Source: Siphonodentalium dalli
Lineage: Eukaryota > Mollusca > Scaphopoda > Gadilida > Siphonodentaliidae
Direction: 5' to 3'
DNA: 64,000 bases
NCBI GenBank assembly: GCA_032622095.1
Contig: CP136061.1
Location: 49,049,797 to 49,113,796 of the forward strand
The position numbers were made by a program, and so were the translations under genes. Below the pieces are notes generated by a model. That model searched no databases. It was given only the letters and a program-made list of their open reading frames with translations, and was not told the DNA's origin. Shown piece after piece: positions 13,311-24,792 of the stretch; within the stretch, counting starts at the first letter, position 1; each line of letters starts with the position of its first letter.

Positions 13311-14578
13311 TCGATTATATAATAATCCATCTGTGGTCTGTTGCATTAACCAATATCAACGTATTGAAGAACACCCTGTTAGAATACATGTATGCTTTAT
13401 AAATGGCAGAAACAGGGGCATGTAACGCGCTCTCCAAATTGCACTACACTTGTACGCCTTACTTATACGTATTTACCCCCCCCCCCCCCCCCCCCAACCA
13501 CACAGACTTGATGCACCATTCCTACTAGTATATATGTTCCTGCTTCACGTCAGTGTAGTATACATGAGACACACACGTTATATAAATGCTGTCATGATGT
13601 ATAGAGCAGGCACGTATATATGGACGGTACATAAGGGCCGTGTGGGTTATAGGATGGCTCATGTGGCAGAACATATATACCGAAATAAAATGTTATCATC
13701 TCAAAGATGAAAACTTGTTTTTTAATAATTAGAATGTTATGTTCAATTAATCAGCTTCTCATTATATCGATTAGTCCCAGTAATCCAAGGTCCCATCTAC
13801 CCAATGATAAACATCATATATACAATAATACAAGAAATTTGTTTATATTTCAATATTAATCATACCATTTAAAGCACCGGAAGTATTAAATAATAAAATG
13901 GCATAATTAAATGCCAAAATCAACACTGAGAACTAATAGAAAATATTAATTTTTCAGTGCATTTCGTAAGAAGCTGGACCCACCACATTATATCGTGTTA
14001 TAAAGGAACAAATATTGGGTCAGTATTTAGATGGAGCCCCTTCTCTTGATTAACGCTCTATTTGTTCCAGTTTATATTTAGTCTGCGCATTTGCAATCAT
14101 TTTAGTAGTCATAATTTATCTTTAAACATGGATTCAAAATTTTACATGGCATTGAGAAAATATTCTATTGGCACCCAGATCCACCCACCCACCGGATCTT
14201 GTATCCTGGAGTTTTTTTCCTGGCCGCCCCTGACGGTTTTCAAGTTCCCGGCTGAATTGTCTATCAGTTGTAAATATTCCGATCATAGGGATTGCAGGAT
14301 CGAAATATTTCCGATTTGTAATTTTTTTGTCACCAATTAGGCAAATGTCAAAATATATATCAGGGGCTTGGGTAAATAGGATTTTGTTGGAATCTCGGAC
14401 TCCAACTAGGTGGTTTAAAATATACCCCAAGCGAAAAATGTCAACCCAAGGGAGTGGGGTGAATAAAGATCACGCATTTAGGAGTTTCGGTTTCCAAGAG
14501 GAATGGTTAAGTTGCACCCCCCCCCCCCCCCCCCCAACGGAGACTCTCTATAATTCGATTTTATTTTACAAAACTCAC
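13311..14578. other. MADF intron with two poly-C tracts
   Basis: There are runs of 20 C (13476-13495) and 19 C (14517-14535). No coding signal was found. The rest is AT-rich and unassigned. Confidence 0.5.
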
Positions 14579-14868
14579 CACTGATGCCAACCTCGTTGGA
14601 AACTGCATTCCAAGCCATTTCCTTTCTGTTTCTGTCTTTGTATTCTGGTTTTGTTGTATCCCAGAGACACGGATATTTGCGAACTTCGTTTATTATTGCG
14701 TCGGCCATTATTTATGATAATGACTGTACCGGACAGTATATGCTGGTCGAGTGAACCATGCCATTTTGTAACGGCGACCTCGAGGACGATGTTGATTGCA
14801 GAAGATGATTGGTCACGAACAGAACGTGGTTGAATAGTCACTAATAGCTCTGCGTTATGTTAACACGC

Positions 14869-14922
14869 ACCTTAAAAAACGCTGCGATTAATCGCACGCG
14901 CGTGTGCAATGAGAATAGACCC
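14869..14922 (+). repeat. Direct duplicate of an internal piece of the Harbinger TIR
   Basis: 'acgctgcgattaatcgcacg' and its flanks, ending 'gagaatagaccc', occur here and again at 15622-15675 in the same orientation. The right end thus carries this ~54-bp segment twice. The left end carries it once, inside the TIR (about 5495-5550, inverted). Confidence 0.8.
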
Positions 14923-14926
14923 TAAG

Positions 14927-15896
14927 CACTCGATGATGGGGGAGGGGTCTGAAGAAAGAAAAAAACTTTCATACACAGGGTTAACATGAAAATCCCTCCC
15001 AACCATGGGTCTACCATCCTCCCTGCATGCAAATCTATTTGTTTTTCCTCCAACAAACTGGGGTCTCATCCCCTCTTTCCCCATAATTTTTACTGGATAT
15101 CATGTTTGAGTACAACTGTTTTAAATGATCTTTATTCAGAAAGACGATTTTTGTCAGACCTAATTCAACCACTTGAATCGTACACTTTTGATAATATTGA
15201 GTGATAATAACAATACTATACACAAAACTCCTGTAATCTGTGTTGTGCTCGTACTATATAGTGTTATGTTCGTTACAACCTGGAATAAAATATGCATATT
15301 TATGCCCAACTACATGGAATTGAACCCTCTATTTTTAATTATAATTAGCTATATAAATTGTGTCCTCAAAACTTATGTCATTTTGATGGCACGGCTAGTT
15401 ATACTCAAATTATACCTGAGTAAATCTAACTGAGGAAAATTAAAGTTAATATGTCAGCATATATATGTGGTCACCCCCAACCAAAAGTACTTTATCAGCC
15501 TCCAACCCACCCTAGCCCTGTGTATGAATGTGTTCGTCAGACCCCCACCCCTATTGGGGGACCACTTAGCAGTGGGAGGAAGGAATGCAATCGAACACAC
15601 ATATAGATCTAGAGTCGCTCGACCTTAAAAAACGCTGCGATTAATCGCACGCGCGTGTGCAATGAGAATAGACCCATATATCACTGGGTCTTTCACACAT
15701 GTGCGTTTGCCGGATGCGTTTCTTTTTTTTTCATGTCTCGGACTTGAAATGCTGCGTTTCGCCTGCGTTTCTAAAAAAGCATACACAAGCATGTGTGGCT
15801 AGCTTCACTGTTTTGACCGATGCGTTTTCCGGATGCGTTAAAATATTAGAAACGCAAGGAAACGCATCGGAGAAACGGACATGTGTGAAAGCGGCT
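14927..15896 (-). repeat. Right terminal inverted repeat of Harbinger element
   Basis: Reverse complement of 5284-6277 with scattered substitutions and small indels. It ends exactly at the TTA target duplication (15897-15899). Confidence 0.9.
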
Positions 15897-15899
15897 TTA

Positions 15900-16224
15900 G
15901 TCTATTCTTGATATGGCTGCACCATCGAGAAGTTTAGTTTTTGAAAAATTCCTTTAACTACCAATGCTGCATGAAACATGTTATCCAGTGCCATGTTAAA
16001 TTGGCTCAAATGGTTTACTGAAACCCAAGAATGTTCAACATTTTAAATGTTTGGGTCACCATCATGCCTCCTGCAGGATTCTAATATATGGATAATAATA
16101 TAATACATTCCCCATGAGATGGTGCACGTAATCACCGTGTTTGATGGTAATGCAATGTTAGTCACGTAATTCAAAATTCTCTCAATTCATTCACATTAAG
16201 CTGAAAATATTCGAGGTGGGCGAA
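15900..16224. other. No feature recognised
   Basis: Right flank of the Harbinger element. Short AT-rich sequence without domains or clear repeats. Confidence 0.3.
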
Positions 16225-16390
16225 ATAAATATATTTCAAAAATCGAAATAGCTCTGAGCTTTGAAGGGTGGATTCCTCAACTTAAATAAAAACAATTTCA
16301 CCCCCAAAGTCAAATGAATAGTAATTTAGCATATTAAATCGGACAGGGTATCTTTAATTTAGGGGTGTTAAATCAGACAGAGTATCTTTA
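16225..16390 (+). repeat. Fragment of the 12.2/19.2-kb dispersed repeat
   Basis: 'caaaaatcgaaatagctctg' followed by 'agctttgaagggtggattcc' matches the corresponding part of 12180-12610. It ends in two 'gggtgttaaatc'/'agtatctttaa'-type repeats. Confidence 0.5.
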
Positions 16391-16431
16391 AGTAATGACT
16401 GTAGCTGGAGTATGTTTTATTGAAGGGTATA

Positions 16432-16804
16432 CAAGTCTACAAATAGTGTGTCAGTCATTTGCAGAACGAGGTCCTCATAGAGTTAATTTAGTGATGCTAT
16501 CCCCCACAGCAGGGAAGAGTTACCAAATTTCCCCTCTGGGGACATCATTCTGCTTAGGCCTCAACTGCTTTGAGAGACCTAGGATCATATTGAAGTTCCC
16601 CAGTTGAAGTATGTGATGTTCATCAATTAGTCAAATGTTAATTTGAGACTATAAATACTACTTCCCAGTAGATGAGGCCTAAGCAAAATGAGATCCCCAG
16701 AGGGTGAATTTGGTGATGCTAGCCCGCTTTGTGGGATAGCGTAACTGAATTCACCCTCTGGGGACCTCAATCTGTAAATGACAGACACACTATTTGCAGG
16801 TTTG
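16432..16804. mobile_element. MITE family X, copy 1
   Basis: Terminal inverted ends (near-complementary 'caagtctacaaatagtgtgt' on the left, 'cactatttgcaggtttg' on the right) enclose two internal hairpins. Each hairpin is made of 'ccccagagggtgaattt' paired with 'aattcaccctctggggac'. At least six copies or part-copies lie in the window (16.4, 24.5, 31.1, 32.7+39.8, 52.8, 54.8 kb). No coding capacity; superfamily unresolved. Confidence 0.75.
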
Positions 16805-18704
16805 ACGGTATAGCGATGTGGCGGTTGGTCACACTAAATATGCTACAATGGCCACAGCGATATAACTATCAATAAAACACACTAAATATACAGTTATTCC
16901 TTATATTTATATAGCTTATTCCTTGTAAATTTCTATTCTATCTGGCTGATTTTTTTCTGAAATATGTCTGCAGTTTGTTTACAAAACACATCCAGTTATT
17001 CTGTCTACCACTTTTTGTCATCTAGGATCTTTGACATCTGTTCGTGTTAAGGTGTGTTTTATTGGGTATAAAATTCATGACCCAATTGGCAGGTGACAAA
17101 TCACATAACATAATTTAGTGTAACACATACAGTCTATGTAAACATTCTGTAAAACAGCTCCGGTGATTTCTGCGACCTCTGTGGCTATTGGAATGATGGC
17201 TAGAAATTGGCTACAAATACAGCTCATTGCTTTGTGATTTATCCAATAACTCCGCTGTATATTTGGTCCCTACCATCTTACAATCGATGGCGCTCGTAAG
17301 AAATGAGGCATCTAGCATTACTACTGAACAAAACAACATACACAAATAAACTAATCTGCTGTGAATGTGGCATAACAATGAACTTATACATACAATGTTT
17401 CAATGCAACTCTATGACACTTATTCATCTTCGGAACATATTCTGGGAGCGAGCAATTTATGTTTTCGGAATTGACGCATATGCATTGTTGCAAGCTATTC
17501 CAACATGAAGCTTAGTAGCTATATTCTTGGGACTACCGAAGATCACATCCGTTCAGATGTGATCCATAGTTATGGGAACTAAATAATTGATGCCTCTATC
17601 TTTTTGCTTCACAACAGCAGTGCAGTGAAAGGAATTCCCGTCTTGTAAATGGGTCAATATTTCAAAAGTGTGCATTCTGGGTGAATAAAAAAACTAATTT
17701 TGAAACAAGGATACTGAAGGAAGTTAAATACTTATTATCAATATACATGGTTGGCAGGTACTGGAAACATGCGCAGCAGTGCTAAAAGTGCCATGGCAAC
17801 CATAAGTAACCAAGCGTGAGCCAAATTTGTGTCATTCATGTTACTATCAACCAAGGGTGTGGTGCTCTAAAAACAGAAAAGTTATTCTGACCAAAACTTG
17901 TCATGCTTAACAGGTAGGTAGGTCATACCTGCTGAATTCAACATATGATGCATATGGAAATTGGAAAATTATATACATTTTAAGATATGGTATGTTATCG
18001 CTGTTATATGATAACATTTTATAAATTTGGTCTCAGTTTGTTTTTGCAAATAATGTGGCCATGAATAATTTCCCAATCAAACTATATGTAGGAGCTATAT
18101 AAGTCCATATGTATTTACCTGTGGCAGAAAAATAATAGCAACAATGCTCACTGGTTTTCTTAAGAGATGCATTTTATTACGGTAACACCAATGACATGAG
18201 GGTAACACCAATGACATTTTTGGATTTTGCTTTAGAAATCATTCTCCATTCCTTTGAAAAACACAACATTTCAAACAAATAAAAAGATACATAACATTTA
18301 AAAGTGGAAATAGTACCATATGTGACAGGTGTGTGAACTAACTGGCTAATGGCTATTCATGTGTTACTTCAAGCAGTATGAATTTAATATAATCAGATTG
18401 ATAGAGTTAGAAAGTTTATATCTGAGAAATTAGTTGGAAATTTCACACCAACAATAGTTTGAAAATGTTCTTGGAGTTTGATTTTCCAACAATTTATTAG
18501 TGGGGAATTTGCTGTATTTAGACAAACATTTGCATATTTTCCTAGTTTTTTTTTTCTTCAAAATTTTGGACTGACATGGCCATTGGTTGGAAATTTTCCA
18601 TCCTCAGGGGCGGAAGTTTCCAATACAACATGTAATTGTACCTATTCTATCGCTCCTGGATGGAGGTAATTAATTAATAACAAATACTAATACTGACTTA
18701 GAGC
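16805..18704. other. No gene recognised
   Basis: The open frames are short and lack domains. A 17-bp 'ggtaacaccaatgacat' direct duplication occurs at 18181-18217. Nothing else could be supported. Confidence 0.4.
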
Positions 18705-19025
18705 TGTGGGAAAAGAGGACGCAATATAATAGGTTTGAATATAAAGGTGTATATAGTTATCATGGTAAAAGACGACACAATATATAATAGGTTTGAATAT
18801 ACAGGAGGTGTGGCTATCATGGGAAAAGCTAGAAGATGCTATGTAATAGGTTTGAATATAAAGGTGTGGTTATCATGGTAAAATAGGATACAGTATATAA
18901 TAGGTTTGAATATACTGGAGTTGTGGCTATCATGGGAAAAGCAGACGCAAGATAATATGTTTGAATATAGATACAGGAGGTGTGGCTATCATGGTAAAAG
19001 CAGAAGCAATATAATAGGTTTTAAT
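18705..19025 (+). repeat. Minisatellite, about five ~62-bp units
   Basis: The unit contains 'aataggtttgaatata', then 'aggtgtggctatcatgg', then 'aaaagcagaagcaatataa'. Units vary by small substitutions and by a short 'caggagg' insertion. Confidence 0.8.
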
Positions 19026-19166
19026 GTTATCGGTTGCTGTATACTACCTGAAACAGGCTCCATTTGGGAACCTTTATTCCACTGCAACCCCTTTGTGTGC
19101 AAAGCAGTCATTTTGATCTTTTTAACATTTTGATTTAAAAAAGTTGAATTAGATTTTTTTTAGAGA

Positions 19167-19625
19167 TTGAACTTCTTGAACATAATCCGATTTAACACCC
19201 ATAAATTATTATTTCTTCGGCTTTGGGAGCAAATAATATTAGATTTGAGTCGAGGAACCCACCCATCAAAGCCCAGAGTGATCAGATTTTGAGTTTTGAA
19301 ATTTGTATTTTTCCAAACCTTGAATATTTGGCGGCCTGGCAAAATATTTGACGAATGCCGACAACATACTCTTGATACCATATTGCGTTGAACGAAATAT
19401 CAATATGAATATGTCCACATCTATATATATCTCTGTTATGTCAACATGTACGACGATTTGAGATTAATTAAATTCTGATTCTGAAATGTTGATATATAAC
19501 ACTTTTTGGGCAATTTTATACTTGAGTTGACAGTGGTCCGCATTATTTTTTAATCGATTCTGATAACTGCAGCGGCATTTCAAGAAATGTTGTTATTGGA
19601 ATCTGATGATATGGGGACCATCAAA
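19167..19625 (-). repeat. Dispersed repeat, copy 2 (inverted relative to 12180-12610)
   Basis: The reverse complement aligns with 12180-12610 through several blocks ('gaggaacccacccatcaaag', 'gcccagagtgatcag', 'ggcggcct', 'aatcgattctgataactgc'). The two copies are ~7 kb apart. One lies inside the Harbinger element and one outside. Confidence 0.6.
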
Positions 19626-19639
19626 TCGGATTGTGTACC

Positions 19640-19915
19640 AATAAAAAAATGTGTTTAAAAAAAATACTTATTTTTTTAAATCCATATTTTGAAAAATAAA
19701 TGCTATCGATATTTTGAAAAACTTATATTTAAAAAAACTGATGCTATCCATAATTTGAAAAAACTAATATCAACCGGGGCTATCCATATTTTGAAAAAAC
19801 TAATATCCACTGGGATACCCCGAGTCACCACAACAAATTTGGTTGAAATCGGTCAAGGGGTCTGAGAGAAAAATCGCAAACAGAGAGACACATCCAACTC
19901 TTTTATTTATATAGA
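19640..19915 (+). repeat. Short tandem units and a retroposon-like tail
   Basis: About four units contain 'atccatattttgaaaaaac' and 'taatatccactgggg'. They are followed by 'aaatttggttgaaatcggtc', 'cagagagacacatcc' and 'ttttatttatatagac', a tail typical of RTE-like 3' ends. Confidence 0.5.
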
Positions 19916-21308
19916 CAGGGGCGGGTCCAGGAAATTTGAAAAGGGAAATTATTTGGATACCACATTCAAAACGACGCGTTTTCCTAGAGAAGGAATACTA
20001 TTGAGTTACTCATATGAATTTGATATGTTCCAATCTGGGTATGCACACATAAAACATAAATCTCAGTTTCTGTAGCTTATATGGAGCTGGTGACAATCAA
20101 ATTTACTCGGATCAATGAATGTATCGATGTTAGTACACCAGGACTGGATACATCACACGCGTTGCAGTACTTTATAAACATGGCCATACGGTATGCTATA
20201 TGGAGAGTTGTGCAGTGCATGATAGAAGATTAAAGCTTCTATGGTTTCACACCAGTGATATGTCATCAAAATATATGGCAGGAATGTACGTGTCAACACT
20301 GCAGATTGTGTGTTCAAAATACTACGATTGTTGGACGATTGGGACATTGGACGATTGGGACCTTGGGTCCAAATCGTCCGAGGTCCCAATCATCCAACTT
20401 AAGGTCCCAATCGTCTGGATACCCCAGGGCCACCGGGTAAACTATATATGGTTTGGGCCGGTGCAATGGATAAATATTTCAATTCAATCCTGGCTTCTAC
20501 TATAGATGCGTTTGGGCTGACAAAACAATAAATCTATATCCGATGTACTCGTCTTGTTTTGTAAATGTTTGGGTCACAAAAAATATGTTCAATCAACTAA
20601 GTATGATAACGACACCTGGAAAAATATGTGTTTTGAATCACTCGATCGTTACTCTCTTTTCAATTAAACAATGACAGTTTATGTGTCGAATCCTCGCTGT
20701 CTTTTGTGCCACAATTGTTCCAACAAGTGATTGAAGTTATACCTTCGAAGTTATAGCCGATTCTCATTGTCCATACAATTTTAAACGAACCAGAACTGTA
20801 TTTCTATACTGAAAAGACACTACATGTTTAATAGTATACCATGGTATCGAGTAGGCCTATATATATAATTTCTTTATGATGATATAATGCGGTCAGTGCA
20901 GTTCGATGGTTTGAAGTTAGATAGTCCGAGACAAATCTGCGTACTATTGAATGCTCAGACTATATATATACTTTGTACATGTACAGGCATACCCCAAAGT
21001 GTAGCCATCTCATTTCTATTGCTACATGTATATATATAGATGGAATTTACATTTGACACCACAGTTAGAATTGCTATATCTATGTTTATATAAAAACTTC
21101 GGGCGCCTAAAACTTGGCGCCGAGCCAGATATTTTCAGACGCCCAGAAACAAAATGTCGACAGAATTATTTTGCTCTGCATGGCAAAAATAGTCCATGCA
21201 GGGCGCGCCCACATCACGGGATTGGTTTCGCCCTTGCATGGATATACATCCATTCACAGTTGAAATAATTGTACTTGAGTCAGATTAATGTAAACATGTA
21301 AACTGTCT
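19916..21308. other. No gene recognised
   Basis: An imperfect palindromic patch at 20330-20425 repeats 'gacgattggga' on both strands ('gtcccaatcgtc'). The segment 21080-21190 has GC-rich 'gggcgcc' motifs shared with the 21.3-21.5 kb hairpin region. No exon was supported. Confidence 0.4.
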
Positions 21309-21408
21309 CCGAGCGCCGGAAGTTTCTGCACTTAATATTCCTAACATACATGCATATATATATGCATGTATTTTAGGAATATTAAGTGCAGAAACTTTGG
21401 GCGCTCGG
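21309..21408. repeat. 100-bp near-perfect hairpin
   Basis: The left arm 'tttctgcacttaatattcct' pairs with 'aggaatattaagtgcagaaa'. The centre is 'catgcatatatatatgcatg'. The outer bases 'ccgagcgcc' and 'gcgctcgg' also pair. It resembles a minimal foldback element. Confidence 0.8.
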
Positions 21409-21525
21409 ACACGTCCCAAAAATTCCTTGCTCTGGCGAAAATAGGGGGGGGCACGCCGAGGGCGCCGGATGATAGATCCGCCCTTGATAGATGTCCCTTT
21501 CATAGATGAATACTCTCACTGATTA

Positions 21526-22305
21526 ATGAGAAATTATTCGATTCCTATTGATTCATTTGTACGAATGTACCCTCTAACAAGGGGTACGCATCTAAGATGT
21601 TTTTGTCGAGTTTTTTGGCAGTCGAACCAAACTTCTGCCAATAAGGTGCACAACTCCGGGAAAAAAAGTTGGACGGTGGTATATTATTGCAATAGACCTA
21701 TATACCAAATATCAATTGAATCCGTTAATATTTCATTGAGGTATCGCACTAACGGTGATAAAATTGTGATTAAAATAGACAAACTAAGACCCATAACTCC
21801 GGAAAAAAAATTCGGACAAACCAGGTTTTCGATCTCGTCTGAGATATTGTTGCAATAGACTCATATACCAAATATTGTTTAAATCGGTTAATATTTCATT
21901 GAGTTATCGCGCTAACGGTGATAAAATTGCTAAAAATAGACAAACTAAGACCCATAACTCCGGAAAAAAAATTCGTTCAAACCTGGTTTTCGAACTTGTG
22001 TGAGATATTGTTGCAAGAGTCTCATATACCAAATATAGTTGAAATTGGTTAATATTTGCGTGAGTTATCGCGCTAACGGTGAAAAACTTAACTAAAAACC
22101 ATCTAAGATGGATAACTCTTGTTAAAAAGTTCGGACGTGACCCATTTTCTACAGGCAGTAAATAGTCATTGGGAGCAACTGCCATACCAACATTTTTTTT
22201 AATCCGTTCACAAATGTCAAAGTTATAAGGCATTCTTTAGGTCCGCCCGTCCGACCGCCCGCCCCTCGCCAAACCATAAGTCGAGTTTTTGAAAAACTCG
22301 ACTAA
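21526..22305 (+). mobile_element. Satellite-core element (pearl/Helitron-like), family A
   Basis: About three to four tandem units of ~165 bp contain 'gcgctaacggtgataaaatt', 'ctaagacccataactccgg', and 'gagatattgttgca' before 'ctcataccaaatat'-type strings. The core is followed by a GTCC/GCCC-rich microsatellite (22240-22268), then 'cgccaaaccataag'. It ends in a hairpin 'gtcgagtttttgaaaaactc' finishing CTAA at about 22305. A hairpin just before CTRR is the Helitron-type 3' end. Confidence 0.65.
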
Positions 22306-22429
22306 AAATAAAAACACAGCCCTATTAATAGCTGTATGTTCCAGAAATGAATCCTGTTGATTTATAGTATCTAATCACCCCTATAAATGAAGAATTCCAA
22401 TATATTTTCATAAAACTAAATGTGAGAAT

Positions 22430-22733
22430 CCATTAAAGTGATGTGAAACACTCTGATAGGGTGACCAAATAGAAATGAAGGATAATATTGCTCAAAGTAG
22501 TTATTTTTACAAATATTAAATCCAACACACACCGTCATTATTATGTATTAATTAAATTTAGTGACTCTTGATAGCGAAATCATGTTCGTTACTTTATCGC
22601 TGATAGTTGCGCCTGAATCGAGACGTAAATATTTACAATTGAGCGTAGTTCACATGATATTTTGTATGGAGTGGTACGGTCAATTTGCTTGAAATTTTAG
22701 ATGATGTAGTAGAATGCTATATTCCTCCTGTTG
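22430..22733 (+). repeat. ~310-bp dispersed repeat family Y, copy 1, split by a transposon
   Basis: Its sequence ('gtgatgtgaaacactctgat' to 'ctcctgttgacatagtgc') is shared with 31558-31890 and, inverted, 45357-45680. The repeat resumes after the inserted element at 23915 ('ctgaatactaac'). Confidence 0.7.
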
Positions 22734-22742
22734 ACATAGTGC

Positions 22743-23905
22743 TAGTCCAAGTCTTCTCGTACTAAAGCCGGCTAAGATATCGGGATGGAGGTGCCGGTCT
22801 TTAGTCCGAGTTCCAGGCCCATGCATTCCTTTGACAGGACTTAAGCGTTAGTGATCCGCTCAAATAAAACCACAATTATATGAAATAAAATATCACAATT
22901 GCTACAATAAACGGATAGTTTCCGCAGAAGACATGCTATTTTATCTGAAACCCACATCGGTTGTGAATTGAAAGCGGTAATTTAATGTGAAAAGAAACAT
23001 TTGCCGCAGTGTTTACATATTTTTTAAAGTATGCGAACTCAGTTGACCTTGCGAACTGCGTTCGGCATTTTCCGTTGAAAATATTCCGTAGATTTTGGAC
23101 AACAACGCAAATTACGATGAATTCTCCATTGTAATCGTAATTATGTGTGTCAATAAATAAAATAATAAATAGATTAATTAAACATTGGAGATATAAATGT
23201 AATACACTAAATAAATGAACCTTAAGTTTGAAAAGTCCCACTAAAACGGAAGAACTATATTTCGAAACTGTGTGATTCGGTTCTCCGATTATTTTATCAA
23301 CACAGATGTCAAATGCACATCACGCATGGCAAGTCAGACACAAGAGTTCTAATTTGCTCCAATTTTGACAAGTTGCTTGCGAAAATTGTCAACAAAACTA
23401 CCGTTCTGATCATCCATTGTGTCATTAAGTTTTTAGTGCGGGAATTGTTCTGAAAGCACATAGAAAACTGGACTTTCGGGCGATCGGTTTTCGCTATTTT
23501 TGTTCGGAAAACCCGCGCTATATATAGAAACGGAAAGTAGAATTAGTAGAACAAACAGCGGATTATGCCGAACTTATTCGGACCACTTCGGCTTTCGGTT
23601 AAAATGTAAACAAACAGAGACACAAATCGATGTGTGTGGCAATCAACCGGAATATTCTATGTGTAATTTAACATTAAAGTTAGATTATTATACACCATTA
23701 TGACCATAAGATGTAAGCCTTTCCGATGCATATAGCATCATGTATTGATTTGCTAGGTAAATCCAGTAAAATACACCACAAATTCCCGCCACAGATCGTG
23801 GGCGTAAGTCGTGTCAAAGGATTGGTATACAAGCGGTCTTGGACTAAAGACCAGCATCGCCATCCCAATATCTTAGCTGGTTTTAGTACAAGAAGACTTG
23901 GACTA
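22743..23905. mobile_element. 1.16-kb non-autonomous DNA transposon with 9-bp target duplication
   Basis: Terminal inverted repeats of ~68 bp begin 'tagtccaagtcttctcgtac' and the right end mirrors this. The motif 'tagtccaag' is repeated at the inner edge of each arm. The 9-bp 'acatagtgc' flanks both sides (22734-22742 and 23906-23914). A 9-bp duplication fits Mutator-like elements, but no transposase is present and the ends match no family I can name. It interrupts a family Y repeat. Confidence 0.8.
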
Positions 23906-23934
23906 ACATAGTGCCTGAATACTAACTTAATAGC

Positions 23935-24459
23935 TTAACGCACCCGAACAAGTCCATAATATGTCTTTAATGGTGTGGACCAGACTGAACCGCAAATGGT
24001 GGTCTGGTTCACTGCCATGATGGTCCACACTGGTCCAGGTCCAACCTTTTCTGGACTGGTGCAGTCAATGTTAATTAATATCCTTAAATCAGAATATGTA
24101 CATGAAAAATAGAAAATTCTGCATTGAATATATAACTGAGGTTCCTATAGACAATGTACATAGCACTGTGTGTGCTCACTCTCTCATTAAAAAAAATATA
24201 CCCTGCCTCAATCTAAAAACTAAATCCCTTTAAACTATTACAATACAGAGAAGCAGCCCTGCAATATGAAATGCCAAATATAAAGACACAATTTTTAGAA
24301 ACAACGTTGGGAAGACAAGCTGTGTAATCAATTATAAAAATGCAATGTACATCAGTACATGTGACTCAATATTTGATCAAAGAAACATACCATGTGTCGC
24401 TTCCCCGACTCAGTTATAATGCACAGTGCAGTAAAAATAAATTGATTACAGCCTGCATA
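23935..24459. other. No gene recognised; small ACCAG/CTGGT inverted patch
   Basis: Positions 23970-24070 contain several 'ggtccacac', 'ctggtcc' and 'ctggtgcag' motifs. Matching motifs occur at 24800-24850, on the other side of a MITE X copy. No exon was seen. Confidence 0.35.
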
Positions 24460-24792
24460 CAACCCTTGAAATAGTGTTTTTCATTTGTAGTTACGCTATC
24501 CCGCACAGCAGGCTAGCATTACCAAATTCACCTTCTGGGGACCTCATTCTGCTTAGCCCTCAACACCCATGGGAGACCTAGGATCAGAATGAAGTTCCCC
24601 AGTTGAATTTGATAAAAACAATGTTAATTTGAGACTTTTGAGACTATATATACTTCCTAAAGATGAGGCCTAAGCAGAATGAGGTCCCCAGAGGGTGAAT
24701 TTAGTGATGCTCACCCGGGGTAGCATAACTAAATTCACCCTCTGTGGACCTCATTCTGCAAAAATTAGAGGCACACTATTTCAAGGCTTGTG
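24460..24792. mobile_element. MITE family X, copy 2
   Basis: The ends 'caacccttgaaatagtg' and 'cactatttcaaggcttg' are inverted copies. Both internal hairpins carry the 'caccctctgtggacctcatt'-type arms. It lies ~490 bp upstream of the receptor gene. Confidence 0.75.

Larger units (their letters stand above)
9234..14708 (-). pseudogene. MADF-type DNA-binding partner of Harbinger, two exons, one in-frame TGA
   Basis: Exon 1 (14708-14579) begins ATG and carries the front half of a MADF domain ('VRKYPCLWDTTKPEYKDRN'). Its donor is 'G|GTGAGT' at 14578. Exon 2 (9787-9234) follows the acceptor 'tttttgttccag' and continues the domain exactly ('VDSCKSKWRNLKDYF', then 'KWTFYEAMLFL'). The phases join: one base from exon 1 plus two from exon 2 make the Val codon. 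A TGA at 9546-9548 interrupts the frame, after which the same frame stays open for about 100 codons to the stop at 9234. That tail includes an acidic 'SSPEDEMALFLKSLEP' stretch resembling a BESS-like interaction region. The intron is ~4.8 kb. In Harbinger systems such proteins bind the element ends and bring the transposase to the nucleus. That role is known for the superfamily and inferred here. Confidence 0.85.
5284..15896. mobile_element. 10.6-kb PIF/Harbinger DNA transposon with ~1-kb terminal inverted repeats
   Basis: The element starts 'agccgctttcacacatgtcc' at 5284 and ends with the exact reverse complement at 15896. It is flanked on both sides by TTA (5281-5283 and 15897-15899), the 3-bp target duplication expected for PIF/Harbinger. 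The terminal inverted repeats run 5284-6277 and 14927-15896 and are alignable along their whole length with small indels. Inside are the two genes characteristic of the superfamily: a Harbinger DDE transposase (+ strand, 6593-7802) and a DNA-binding MADF-type partner (- strand, two exons). Each gene has one visible lesion, so this copy probably cannot supply its own proteins, although its ends look intact. The interior also holds older repeats (10.3-13.3 kb). Confidence 0.93.
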
